A stretch of 18,210 nt of DNA from positions 1-18,210 of the forward strand of contig JAFXJK010000085.1 of NCBI GenBank assembly GCA_017532355.1. Direction: 5' to 3'. Under the pieces are notes generated by a model. It saw only the letters and a list, made by a program, of their open reading frames with translations, had not been told where the DNA came from and ran no database searches. The translations under genes were made by a program, and so were the position numbers. Position 1 is the first letter of the stretch; each line of letters begins with the position of its first letter. Shown piece after piece: positions 6,299 to 14,125 of this stretch. The stretch comes from Oscillospiraceae bacterium (GTDB lineage: Bacteria; Bacillota_A; Clostridia; Oscillospirales; JAAYXM01).

Positions 6299-6472
6299 AT
6301 GCTGCTCGCCATAGTATTGGATGCATTTGTTGCCTGCGTGTGTGCGTTTTGCATTATATATGCCATTTCTTTTTCGCTCTGTTGCATTTTCCTTCCGAAA
6401 GAGGCAGAGCCATTTTCGTTCAACCGCTTTTTTGACAGAATAAGGAGTTTTTACCGAGAGGGAGAAAAATGA
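6299..6472 (+). CDS. Small single-span membrane protein (57 aa) overlapping recD2
   Basis: A 57-codon frame starts MLLAIVLDAFVACVCAFCII and continues through one long hydrophobic, Cys-rich span to about residue 32. It ends in a short charged tail (NRFFDRIRSFYREGEK). GGAGGTG at 6283-6289 lies 9 bases before the ATG. Its stop overlaps the ATG of recD2 (ATGA), the usual sign of translational coupling. Another frame from the ATG at 6293 reads through a low-complexity Cys/His sequence and looks spurious. I do not recognise the family. Its context, after a membrane transporter-like gene and before a helicase, gives no functional clue. Confidence 0.6.
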   Translation: MLLAIVLDAFVACVCAFCIIYAISFSLCCIFLPKEAEPFSFNRFFDRIRSFYREGEK

Positions 6473-8613
6473 CAGAAGAAGCTTACATTTGCGGAGTCAT
6501 TGACTCTGTTATATTCAAAAATGATGACAACGGCTATGCTGTCCTCAAGCTTATCGGTTAGGATGGCGGCGAGATTATAGCTGTCGGATGTGTGCCGTTT
6601 GCAGGAATAGGCGAGTATATAGAAGCAAGCGGTACGTGGACGAACCATTCAAGCTACGGTGAACAATTTAAAATCACATCCTTCCACAGAACTCTCCCGA
6701 CAAGTGCCGATATGATTCTCGAATACCTTTCTTCGGGAACAATACGCGGTATAGGCAGAAAAACTGCAGAGAAGATAGTTGAGCTTTTCGGGGACGAAAG
6801 CCTGTACATAATAGAACGGCATCCGAAGCGTCTTTGCGAGGTCGCAGGAATTACTGCAAAGAAGGCAGAACAGATCGGAAAGCGTTTTGAGCTTCAGAAC
6901 GCACTCATGCTTCTTATGGAATTTCTTGCAGAGAACGACCTTCCGCCTGAGACTGCAGTTGCTCTTTTTCACACCTACGGAAAAAAGGCGAGCTCGCTGA
7001 TTCGTGAGAACCCGTACATTCTATCAGATGCCGCGATAGGCGTTCCGTTTTATAAGGCGGACATGCTTGCAATAAATATGGGCTTTGACGGTCTTTCTCA
7101 CGAGCGTCTTGACGCGGCTGTTCTCTACGAGCTTCGTTTCAATGCCGATTCCGGGCATACATTTCTTCCGAGAAACAAGTTGGTAGTTGCAACTGCACGC
7201 CTTCTCAGCATAGAGGAGGACGAGATAGAAAAAGCTATTGACAGGCTTATCCGCGACCGAGAGATTATCTCCGAGGAGATATGCGGTGTCAATGCGTGTT
7301 ACATTTCTTCGCTTTATGAGGAAGAGGTGTATGTTGCCCGAAAGCTCGCGGCAATGTCAATGAGAAATGACAGAACTACCGTGCCGTGCGAGGAGCTTAT
7401 AAGCAAAGCCGAACAGAGTAGCGGCATAAGCTTTGAACAGATGCAGAGGGAAGCAATTGAAATGGCGGTCAACAATTCCGTAATGCTTCTCACGGGAGGT
7501 CCCGGAACAGGAAAAACAACGGTAATTCGCGGAATGCTCTATGCATTTGATAAGATGGACCTTCGCGTAATGCTCGCAGCACCTACAGGCCGTGCGGCAA
7601 AGCGGATGACAGAATTCTGCGGTGTAGAGGCAAAGACAATACACCGTCTTCTTGAAATCTGCTATGAGGATGGTGCGATGGAGCCCGTTTTTTCGAGAAA
7701 CGAGCAAAATCCGCTTGAAACAGATGTGCTTGTTCTTGATGAGATGTCAATGGTTGATATTTCGCTTATTGCGGCGACGCTCCGTGCGCTTCCGCCTAAA
7801 TGCAAAGTTATATTCGTGGGAGACGCAGACCAGCTTCCGTCGGTAGGGCCGGGAAACGTGTTTAATGACCTTCTCAATTCTGATTGTTTCCCGAAAGTCA
7901 AGCTTTCGCATATTTTCAGGCAGGCTGCAGAGAGCGATATAGTTGTCGGGGCGCATGCCGTAAACCGCGGACAACTTCCTGATTTTACGAAGAAGGATAA
8001 AGACCTCTTCTTTCTCCGGCGTGAGAGCGATGAGGACATTGTTAAAACAGTGCTTGAGCTTTGTAAGACGAGACTTCCGCAGAATATGAAAATCCCGTCC
8101 TCACAGATTCAGGTGCTTTCTGTAAGCCGAAAGGCAGAGATAGGAACGGTAGAGCTGAATCGACGTCTTCAGGCAGAGCTCAATCCGCCCGAGGAAGGGA
8201 AGGACGAAAAAAGAATCGGTGACAGGCTTTTCAGGCTTGGAGACCGCGTCATGCAGATAAAGAATAACTATACGATCAACTGGTACAGTATGTACGGCGG
8301 CGAGGTCGGATATGGAGTTTTTAACGGCGATATAGGTGAGGTTATAAGCATTGATACAGAGGATGAGACGCTCACGGTAAACTTCGATTCAAGGCTTGTG
8401 CATTATCCTTTTTCGGGACTTAATGAGCTCGAGCTTGCATATTCTATGACGGTGCATAAGTCGCAGGGAAGCGAATTCCGGGCGGTAGTCCTTGTCGCAG
8501 GGAATGCAGCGCCGCAGCTCTTGCACAGGAGTGTGCTTTATACGGCAATGACGAGAGCGCGTGACCTTCTTATCGTTGTCGGAGATTTTGGCGTAGTAAA
8601 ATATATGGTATGA
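6469..8613 (+). CDS. recD2: RecD2-like DNA helicase, interrupted by an in-frame TAG
   Basis: RecD2 is a 5'-3' superfamily-1 helicase involved in DNA repair in bacteria that lack RecBCD. The frame from ATG 6469 (GAGGGAG 4 bases upstream, 4-base overlap with the previous gene) begins MTEEAYICGVIDSVIFKNDD. It reaches TAG at codon 31 (6559-6561) and resumes in frame as DGGEIIAVGCVPFAGIGEY through to 8613. In all it spans 714 codons, close to the family length. Downstream are the helix-hairpin-helix repeats (IRGIGRKTAEKIVELFG), Walker A GGPGTGKTT at 7495-7521, DEMSMVD at 7738-7758, VHKSQGSEF near 8450 and TAMTRARDLL near 8542. The next possible start, GTG 6592, has no ribosome binding site and would lose the first 41 codons of the N-terminal domain. 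It is either a recent nonsense mutation, a sequencing error or, less likely, suppression. Confidence 0.85.
6559..6561 (+). other. In-frame amber codon (TAG) in recD2
   Basis: Codon 31 of recD2 is TAG, in the N-terminal domain between LIG and DGGEI. CAG (Gln) or GAG (Glu) would need a single change. TAG is an ordinary stop for rpsK, the 3115 ATPase, spoIIIAE, spoIIIAG and asp23 in this same window, which argues against genome-wide recoding. Confidence 0.9.
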
Positions 8614-8703
8614 AACAACAAACAACGAAACAGATACAGCGCACTCAAGGCAAGAATAACAGCGCTTATCAGTTAATATCTGTTTCCGGCAGGTGGTGTT
8701 TTT

Positions 8704-9363
8704 GTGAAGTTTCGCGATTTATTGAATAAATATCTGTTCCCACCGAAATGCGTATTTTGCAGACGAGTCATGGAGCACGACGGCGTTTGCGATAAGTGTA
8801 AGGTGAGATTGCCTTACAGGCACACAAAAGAAGCGGAAAGTCCGATAATGTTTGTAGATGGGGCATATTCTTATTTCCACTATGAGGGCGACGTGAGAAA
8901 TGCTCTGATAAGATACAAATTCGGAGGCCTTTCAAAATATTCGGTGGATTTCTCCGTATATCTTGAAGAGTGCATAAGGGAATGTATTGACGGAGAGTTT
9001 GACGTAATCTCATGGGTACCGCTCAGCAAAAAAAGACTCAAGAGCCGCGGATATGACCAGGCACGGCTTCTGGCAGAAGAGGTAGCAACAAGACTTGGAG
9101 TGAGTGCGGTGAGAACGCTCAAAAAGAGCCGCAACACTGCTCCGCAGTCGCGTCAGGGGGATGTCTCAAGGCGAATGGCAAACATTCTCGGAGCGTACGA
9201 GATGGCATCGTTCGATCCTACGGGAAAAAAGATTCTTCTCATTGATGATGTTCTCACAACGGGAAGCACTGTCAGCGAGTGCGCGCGCATTCTCAAGACC
9301 GCAGGCGCTGAGAAAGTATATATAGTGACAGTGGCGAAAACAAGAGAGAGAAAAAAGAATTGA
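8704..9363 (+). CDS. comFC: ComFC-type amidophosphoribosyltransferase-like protein
   Basis: This 219-residue protein of the ComF/GntX group is linked in several bacteria to DNA uptake or handling of incoming DNA; catalytic activity is unproven. A four-cysteine zinc site is visible near the N-terminus: Cys16 and Cys19 (PPKCVFCRR), Cys29 and Cys32 (VCDKCK). The conserved RGYDQA (residues 115-120) follows, then R144-NTAPQSRQ, and the PRPP-binding loop IDDVLTTGST (180-189). It starts with GTG, with AGGTGG about 8 bases upstream. It lies 90 bases after recD2, in the same direction and without a terminator between, so co-transcription is likely. This is the usual Clostridia pattern of recD2-comFC adjacency. 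The -35 box of the next promoter overlaps its stop codon. Confidence 0.88.
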   Translation: MKFRDLLNKYLFPPKCVFCRRVMEHDGVCDKCKVRLPYRHTKEAESPIMFVDGAYSYFHYEGDVRNALIRYKFGGLSKYSVDFSVYLEECIRECIDGEFDVISWVPLSKKRLKSRGYDQARLLAEEVATRLGVSAVRTLKKSRNTAPQSRQGDVSRRMANILGAYEMASFDPTGKKILLIDDVLTTGSTVSECARILKTAGAEKVYIVTVAKTRERKKN

Positions 9364-9387
9364 AAAATTTTTAAAATAGGTTATAAT
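9360..9387 (+). promoter_or_regulatory. Sigma-A promoter of mreB
   Basis: TTGAAA (9360-9365), 16 bases, then a perfect TATAAT (9382-9387). The -35 box overlaps the comFC stop codon, so mreB can be transcribed separately from the recD2-comFC genes. Confidence 0.78.
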
Positions 9388-9420
9388 ATAGTTAGTGAAT
9401 AATTTTAGAGGTGATATAAA

Positions 9421-10452
9421 ATGGTATTTGGAAGAGATATAGGAATTGACCTTGGTACAGCGTCCATTCTTGTTTATGTAAAAGGAAAGGGTATAGTTCT
9501 TCGCGAACCGTCTGTTGTTGCGGTAGATAAGACTACTGATAAAGTCCTCAAGGTCGGTCTTGAGGCTCAGAAGATGCTTGGCCGTACCCCGGGGAATATC
9601 ATCGCAATCCGTCCGCTCCGTGGAGGCGTTATCTCCGACTATGAGATGACAGAGCACATGATTAAGAATTTCATCCGCCGCGTTATGGGAGGTTTCAGCC
9701 TCTTCAAGCCGCGCGTCGTCATCTGCGTTCCGAGCGGAATCACGGAAGTTGAAGAGCGTGCTGTTATCGACGCAGGCCGTCAGGCAGGCGCAAGAGCGGT
9801 TTACCTTATAGAAGAGCCGATTGCTGCAGCTATCGGCGCAGGCATCAAGATTGATGAGCCGGACGGCAATATGGTTATCGACATCGGCGGCGGTACTACT
9901 GACATCGCTGTTATCTCGCTTTCAAATATCGTTGAATCTTCTTCAATCAAAATTGCAGGTGACCACTTCGACGAGTATATCGTGAAGTACATACGCCGTA
10001 AGCACAATGTGCTCATCGGTGAACGTACTGCTGAGGATCTCAAGATTAACATCGGTTGCGTTTTCCCACGTCCTGAGGAAATTTCTATGGAAATCAAGGG
10101 CCGTTGCCTTATGACGGGTCTTCCGAGAATCTTTACGGTTACATCAAGCGAAATGCTTGAAGCTCTTGAGGAGCCTGCAACACGTATCGTTGAGTCTATC
10201 CACAACGTCCTCGAGCGCACTCCGCCTGAGCTTGTCGGTGATATTTCTACAAACGGTATTGTTCTTACGGGCGGCGGAGCTCTTGTATGGGGCTTTGCAG
10301 AGCTTATACAGTCAAAGACCGGCATTGATACCCGTGTTGCTGACGAAGCTGTCTCCTGCGTTGTTTACGGTACGGGCAAGACTCTTGACGACCTCAACTC
10401 CATGCAGGACGGTACTCTCAATCTTTCAAGAAGAAGGCAGATTCTCTCTTAA
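9421..10452 (+). CDS. mreB: Rod-shape actin homologue MreB/Mbl
   Basis: MreB-family actins polymerise under the membrane and guide lateral cell-wall synthesis. The 343-residue product has the actin-fold nucleotide motifs in order: phosphate-1 DIGIDLGTASILVY (6-19), the connecting region VVICVPSGITEVEERAV, phosphate-2 MVIDIGGGTTDIAV (151-164) and the adenosine loop GIVLTGGGALVWG (279-291). GAGGTGAT about 5 bases before the ATG is the ribosome binding site. No mreC/mreD follow. The gene is a single unit with its own promoter (9360) and terminator (10464), which fits a stand-alone Mbl/MreBH-like paralogue, although I cannot decide between the paralogues. The short C-terminal tail (SRRRQILS) is basic and may contact membrane or partners; that is inference. 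Confidence 0.93.
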   Translation: MVFGRDIGIDLGTASILVYVKGKGIVLREPSVVAVDKTTDKVLKVGLEAQKMLGRTPGNIIAIRPLRGGVISDYEMTEHMIKNFIRRVMGGFSLFKPRVVICVPSGITEVEERAVIDAGRQAGARAVYLIEEPIAAAIGAGIKIDEPDGNMVIDIGGGTTDIAVISLSNIVESSSIKIAGDHFDEYIVKYIRRKHNVLIGERTAEDLKINIGCVFPRPEEISMEIKGRCLMTGLPRIFTVTSSEMLEALEEPATRIVESIHNVLERTPPELVGDISTNGIVLTGGGALVWGFAELIQSKTGIDTRVADEAVSCVVYGTGKTLDDLNSMQDGTLNLSRRRQILS

Positions 10453-10463
10453 TATCGAAACTG

Positions 10464-10494
10464 AAAAGAGTGGACATACGTCCACTCTTTTTTT
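10464..10494 (+). terminator. Terminator of mreB
   Basis: AAAAGAGTGGAC-ATAC-GTCCACTCTTTT forms a perfect 12-bp stem with a 4-base loop and continues into a T-run, 11 bases after the mreB stop. Confidence 0.95.
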
Positions 10495-10495
10495 G

Positions 10496-10527
10496 TATCA
10501 AATATGATAAAAAGAACATATTTGATA
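10496..10527. promoter_or_regulatory. Perfect 11-bp inverted repeat upstream of the dehydroquinase-like operon
   Basis: TATCAAATATG and CATATTTGATA are exact inverted copies separated by 10 A-rich bases. Their centres are 21 bp apart, about two helical turns, so a dimeric regulator could bind on one face. The site starts right after the mreB terminator and lies about 50 bases before the next gene. A possible -10 (TAGAAT) lies near 10551. A weak hairpin is the alternative reading, but no T-run follows it. Confidence 0.5.
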
Positions 10528-10575
10528 TTTTAAAAACAAAAGTTTTTTGGTAGAATTATTCTGTGAGGTGATTCT

Positions 10576-11391
10576 ATGAGAAAGATATCAAGCTTGCCGT
10601 CTCCGGTTCTTGCAGGAGTTGTAAAAGAAAAAACAGCAAAGTCGGCCATCGCCGAGATTAATAACTGTCTCTACGACGGGGCAGGAATGATAGATTTGCA
10701 TATGTCGTGCCTTGAAAATACAGATACGGAAACGTTGCGCAGTATTTTCTCAGCCTCAAAGCTTCCGATTCTTGCACTCAACTATAATGTAGACTATTAC
10801 GGAATCCCTTGTGGCTATAATGAAGAAGAAAGGATAGCTATGTTCCGACGTGCGGTAGATGCAGGAGCGGACGGAATAGATATGCAGGGATATACCTTCG
10901 ACCTTTCTGCGAAAGAGAATTTCAAAGGTGAGGACAAATATTCCTTTACGAAAGGCAATCCTCGTGAAATAGTAACGGACGAAGCTGTTATATCAAAGCA
11001 ATGTGAATTCATAGAAGAGATTCACTCAAAGGGCGCAGAGGTGCTTCTTTCGTGCCATCCGGGCATTTCGATGACGGCTGAAACGGTTGTGGAGCTTGCG
11101 CTGTTTCTCGAAAGGCGCGGACCGGATATCATAAAAATCGTTACTGTTGCAGAAAAAGAAGAGGACCTCGTTGAGAGCATCAGAGCAATGCAGCTTTTAA
11201 AACATGAGGTGAAGACTAAGGTTTCATACCACGCAAGTGGGATTGCTGGAAGTCTTTCGAGAATCATAAACCCGATTCTCGGAGGTCATATGATATTCTG
11301 TGTTGACAGATATTCTGAAAGCAGCATTATGGAACAGCTTGACCTTAAAACGGTGAAGAGAATTGTTGAAGATTTAAAGAAGATAAAATGA
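10576..11391 (+). CDS. Divergent type I 3-dehydroquinate dehydratase-like (class I aldolase fold) protein
   Basis: This 271-residue TIM-barrel protein aligns by eye with type I dehydroquinases. The Schiff-base lysine is K187 (GPDIIKIVTVA) and its partner is His161 (EVLLSCHPG). The spacing of 26 is close to the 27 of E. coli AroD (H143, K170). R229 corresponds to the substrate arginine. However, the position of AroD Glu86 is Gln104 (DGIDMQGY), and the lid loop APGQ is missing (DRYSESSIM instead). It may therefore act on another substrate or not be a dehydratase. GAGGTG 6-7 bases upstream supports the ATG. It forms an operon with the dehydrogenase gene 10 bases downstream, so both probably work on one small polyhydroxylated metabolite. 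No other shikimate genes are near. Confidence 0.65.
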   Translation: MRKISSLPSPVLAGVVKEKTAKSAIAEINNCLYDGAGMIDLHMSCLENTDTETLRSIFSASKLPILALNYNVDYYGIPCGYNEEERIAMFRRAVDAGADGIDMQGYTFDLSAKENFKGEDKYSFTKGNPREIVTDEAVISKQCEFIEEIHSKGAEVLLSCHPGISMTAETVVELALFLERRGPDIIKIVTVAEKEEDLVESIRAMQLLKHEVKTKVSYHASGIAGSLSRIINPILGGHMIFCVDRYSESSIMEQLDLKTVKRIVEDLKKIK

Positions 11392-11401
11392 GGTGTCTTT
11401 T

Positions 11402-12406
11402 GTGTTAAATAAGCAGGTGTTTTTTACTGGCGTACATAAAGCCGAGTTCATCGAGAATGAAATCGGGAAACCGAACGGAAACCAGGCTCTTGTAAAAACC
11501 GAATACTCTGTAATAAGTGGCGGCACAGAGCGCGCTGTTCTCACGGCTGAAAACAATACTGCAGGAATTTTCCCGACGCCTGTAGGATATTGCGGAGTAG
11601 GAAGAATAATTGAGATTGGCGAGGATGTAGAAAACCTAAAGGTCGGTGACCGAGTTCTCGTTTACCACGCAGGACATTCGCAGTACAATATCTGTCCTGA
11701 GAGCGACCTCACAAAGATTGAGGACGATTCTATAGATTCGCTTGAAGCGGCATTCGTCGTTATTGCTTCGATGGGGCTTGGAGGCGTGAGAAAGCTTGAA
11801 GTTGAGCTTGGAGAGTCTGCAATGGTAATGGGACTCGGGCTTCTCGGAATGTTCTCAGTGCAGTTTTTGAGAGTATCAGGAGCTTACCCTGTCATTGCTG
11901 TGGATTTAAGCGAGGGCAGGCGTGAGCTTGCGCTCAAGCTCGGTGCAGACTTTGCTTTTGATCCGACGGATAAGGATTTCGTCGAAAAGGTGCGAGCTGC
12001 AACAAATGGCCGCGGTGTGAATGCCTGCGTTGAGGTTACAGGTGTTGCGGCGGCGCTCAATTCCGCACTCGACTGTGCCTCTTGGATGGGAAGAATTTCA
12101 CTTCTTGGATGCACAAGAGTTTCCGATAGCTCCATTGATTATTACACGCAGATTCACCGCCCGGGGATAAAACTTCTCGGTGCACATAACTTCGTTCGTC
12201 CGAAGGTTGAGTCCTATCCGCACCACTGGACACACCACGATGATTGTCGTGCAATACTTAATATGATTTCAGGAAAGCGGATTCAGGTCAAACCAATCGC
12301 AACCAGAATTGCAGACCCGAAAGATGCTCCGGAGATTTATAACGAGCTTTGCGACAATAAAGATTTTCCGCTCGGAACGGTGTTCGATTGGCGAAATGTA
12401 GAATAA
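11402..12406 (+). CDS. Medium-chain dehydrogenase/reductase, BchC-like subgroup
   Basis: This 334-residue MDR-family oxidoreductase starts MLNKQVFFTG. GTG 11402 is chosen over GTG 11393 because GAGGTG at 11390-11395 is correctly spaced. The N-terminal catalytic domain has YSVISGGTERAVL where zinc alcohol dehydrogenases have a Cys ligand. No four-Cys structural zinc loop is present after YHAGHSQYNIC, so a zinc-independent mechanism is likely. The ISxGTE pattern recalls BchC-type dehydrogenases. The Rossmann motif is VMGLGLLG (residues 142-149), and an aspartate ends the second strand (VIAVD, residue 168), which favours NAD over NADP. It is co-transcribed with the dehydroquinase-like gene. It probably oxidises or reduces a sugar- or cyclitol-like compound; the substrate is unknown. 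Confidence 0.78.
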   Translation: MLNKQVFFTGVHKAEFIENEIGKPNGNQALVKTEYSVISGGTERAVLTAENNTAGIFPTPVGYCGVGRIIEIGEDVENLKVGDRVLVYHAGHSQYNICPESDLTKIEDDSIDSLEAAFVVIASMGLGGVRKLEVELGESAMVMGLGLLGMFSVQFLRVSGAYPVIAVDLSEGRRELALKLGADFAFDPTDKDFVEKVRAATNGRGVNACVEVTGVAAALNSALDCASWMGRISLLGCTRVSDSSIDYYTQIHRPGIKLLGAHNFVRPKVESYPHHWTHHDDCRAILNMISGKRIQVKPIATRIADPKDAPEIYNELCDNKDFPLGTVFDWRNVE

Positions 12407-12415
12407 AAGAATGAG

Positions 12416-12445
12416 AGAACCGATACAATGTATCGGTTCTTTTTT
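12416..12445 (+). terminator. Terminator of the dehydroquinase-like/dehydrogenase operon
   Basis: AGAACCGATAC-AAT-GTATCGGTTCT is a perfect 11-bp stem followed by six Ts, 10 bases after the dehydrogenase stop. It insulates the spoIIIA operon from upstream transcription. Confidence 0.93.
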
Positions 12446-12475
12446 GTTCTAACGAAGTGGGCTCGTACATATACT
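12446..12475 (+). promoter_or_regulatory. spoIIIAp: Probable sigma-E promoter of the spoIIIA operon
   Basis: CATATACT at 12468-12475 matches the sigma-E -10 consensus (CATACAnT) in 7 of 8 positions. It is well placed, after the upstream terminator and 31 bases before spoIIIAA. The -35 region (around TTCTAAC) is a poor match. In Bacillus spoIIIA is transcribed by mother-cell sigma-E, so this call relies partly on that knowledge. Confidence 0.45.
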
Positions 12476-12505
12476 CTACTGACAAAAGGAAGGGAAGACG
12501 TAAGA

Positions 12506-13402
12506 ATGCAAAAAGAGATGCTAAAAAAATACGGACAGGCAGTTGGTCTCTTGCCATTTCGTCTGAGAGAAGAAGCAATGAGGCTTTCAGACGAAGAAAA
12601 GGTACAAGTAACGGAATTTCGCCTGCGCGCAGGTCGGGTGATGACGGCATGCATAAATGATAGTGAGAAGTCACTTGGAGAATGTCATGTCCGTCACGAG
12701 GAGCTTGAAACGGTTCTTGAACTTGCAACGCGAGGTTCGGTGCATTCGGCGGAGTCAAGCATAAAAGAGGGTTACATAACGGTAAGTGGCGGACACAGAA
12801 TAGGACTTTGCGGAACCTTTGTAAAGACAGGAGCGCTCCGCGATATATCATCTGTGTGCATACGAATCGCAAAGCCTGTGCCGAGTGCGGCAGAGGGCGT
12901 TGTTCAAGTAGTTATAGAAAATGGCAGGTTTTGCAATACGATAATAATTTCTCCGCCGGGGAGCGGAAAAACAACAATGCTCCGTGACCTTGTGAGAAGA
13001 CTTTCGGATTCAGGCTTCAGGATATCGCTTGTGGACGAGCGCTTTGAGATTGCGGCAAAGCGTCGTGGGGTGCCGCAGTTTGATGTCGGTATGTGCACGG
13101 ATGTGCTCGACGGTATTGAAAAGGCAAGAGGCGCAAGTCTTATGCTTCGCACGCTGTCACCGGATATAATCGCGCTTGACGAAATTACGGCAGAGGAGGA
13201 TGTAAGAGCGATTTCGGCTGTGTGCAGCTGTGGTGTCGGGATTCTTGCAACTGTTCACGGAGAGAGTCCTGAAGAGGTGTTCGGAAAACCGATATATAAA
13301 GAGCTGCTTGCCTTGAATGTATTCGAAAAGGCGCTTGTACTCAAAAAGCAGAATGGTGAATATACGTGGAGCATTTCTGAAATGAGGGATTTAACAATAT
13401 GA
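12506..13402 (+). CDS. spoIIIAA: Stage III sporulation protein AA, secretion-type ATPase
   Basis: This 298-residue ATPase is thought to power the SpoIIIA-SpoIIQ channel from the mother-cell side, by analogy to type II/IV secretion ATPases. Walker A is PPGSGKTT (residues 150-157) and Walker B is IIALDEI (221-227). TVHGES (about 250-255) and GGHRIGLCGT (95-104) are family landmarks. The frame extends upstream to 12428, but that start lies inside the previous terminator. ATG 12506 has GGGAAG 8 bases before it and gives the family's usual length. It overlaps spoIIIAB by 4 bases (ATGA). It is the first gene of a complete AA-AH set. Confidence 0.95.
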   Translation: MQKEMLKKYGQAVGLLPFRLREEAMRLSDEEKVQVTEFRLRAGRVMTACINDSEKSLGECHVRHEELETVLELATRGSVHSAESSIKEGYITVSGGHRIGLCGTFVKTGALRDISSVCIRIAKPVPSAAEGVVQVVIENGRFCNTIIISPPGSGKTTMLRDLVRRLSDSGFRISLVDERFEIAAKRRGVPQFDVGMCTDVLDGIEKARGASLMLRTLSPDIIALDEITAEEDVRAISAVCSCGVGILATVHGESPEEVFGKPIYKELLALNVFEKALVLKKQNGEYTWSISEMRDLTI

Positions 13403-13914
13403 TAAGAATACTTGGGTCTCTTCTGCTTATCGGAGGAGCAACGGTTATCGGAGTGTGTGCATCGAATGAGCTTTCCGTTCGTGCGCGTGTGCTCGGGAAT
13501 TTTCTTCTTATGCTTGATATAATGCGTTCTGAAATAGGGGCCTGTCTCACACCCGTCTCCGAGCTTATGGAGAAGCTTGCGCTTGAAGCTTCATCGCCGC
13601 TTGACAAGTTGTTTTCTTCGTGTGCTAAAGAGAAGCGTGAGAGAGCGGATGTGCCGTTTTCGCTTATCTGGGCAAAAAACTTGTCGCGAGCGGAAAGCCT
13701 GAAACTAAAATCAAACGAAAAAGAGGTATTACGTGAGCTCGGAAGCGTTCTTGGCAGGTACAGCGCCGAGGAGCAGGTAAATGCAATTTCTCACATAATG
13801 CGTCGTGTAAGTACGCTTGCGGACAGTGCGGAAAGTGACAAAAAACGATTGGGCAAACTCTATGCCAAACTTGGCGTTATTTGCGGTGTTGCAATAGTAA
13901 TAGTATTGATTTGA
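13399..13914 (+). CDS. spoIIIAB: Stage III sporulation protein AB
   Basis: This 171-residue membrane protein has an N-terminal hydrophobic segment (residues about 2-20, containing GSLLLIGGATVIGVCAS), a helical cytosolic body (RARVLGNFLLMLDIMRSEIG) and a C-terminal hydrophobic segment (LGVICGVAIVIVLI). SpoIIIAB resembles one half of the GspF/PilC platform protein and probably anchors the SpoIIIAA ATPase to the channel. The start ATG overlaps the spoIIIAA stop. Position and topology make the call secure even though the sequence is the least conserved of the operon. Confidence 0.92.
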   Translation: MIRILGSLLLIGGATVIGVCASNELSVRARVLGNFLLMLDIMRSEIGACLTPVSELMEKLALEASSPLDKLFSSCAKEKRERADVPFSLIWAKNLSRAESLKLKSNEKEVLRELGSVLGRYSAEEQVNAISHIMRRVSTLADSAESDKKRLGKLYAKLGVICGVAIVIVLI

Positions 13915-13927
13915 TGGAGTTTATAAA

Positions 13928-14122
13928 ATGCAGGTTGATTTGATTTTTAAGGTGGCGGCAATCGGGATACTAGTATCAGTTTTAAACCAACTTCTCGTGC
14001 GATCGGGGCGTGAGGAGCAGGCGATGATGACGACTCTTGCAGGATTAATTGTCGTTTTAATGATAATTGTCCGTGAGATAAGCCGACTGTTTGACCTGAT
14101 AAAATCAACATTCGGATTTTAA
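13928..14122 (+). CDS. spoIIIAC: Stage III sporulation protein AC
   Basis: This very hydrophobic 64-residue protein has two membrane segments (residues about 4-24 and 33-50). It carries the family pattern VDLIFKVAAIGILVSVLNQL, then RSGREEQAMMTTLAGLIVV. SpoIIIAC and SpoIIIAD are thought to form part of the inner-membrane platform of the sporulation channel. GGAG lies about 10 bases before the ATG, and spoIIIAD follows after only 3 bases. Length and sequence match the family. Confidence 0.94.
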   Translation: MQVDLIFKVAAIGILVSVLNQLLVRSGREEQAMMTTLAGLIVVLMIIVREISRLFDLIKSTFGF

Positions 14123-14125
14123 AGT

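Noticed and set aside
5818..6423. 201-codon antisense frame over the COG2426-type gene, and similar long antisense frames at 734-1078, 9801-10325 and 14456-15001
   Set aside because: Shadows of real genes: each lies opposite a recognised protein, with low-complexity or Ser/Cys/His-rich translations and no ribosome binding sites.
6559..6561. TAG read as an amino acid by an alternative genetic code
   Set aside because: TAG ends rpsK, the 3115 ATPase, spoIIIAE, spoIIIAG and asp23 in this window, so general recoding is not credible. Local suppression cannot be excluded.
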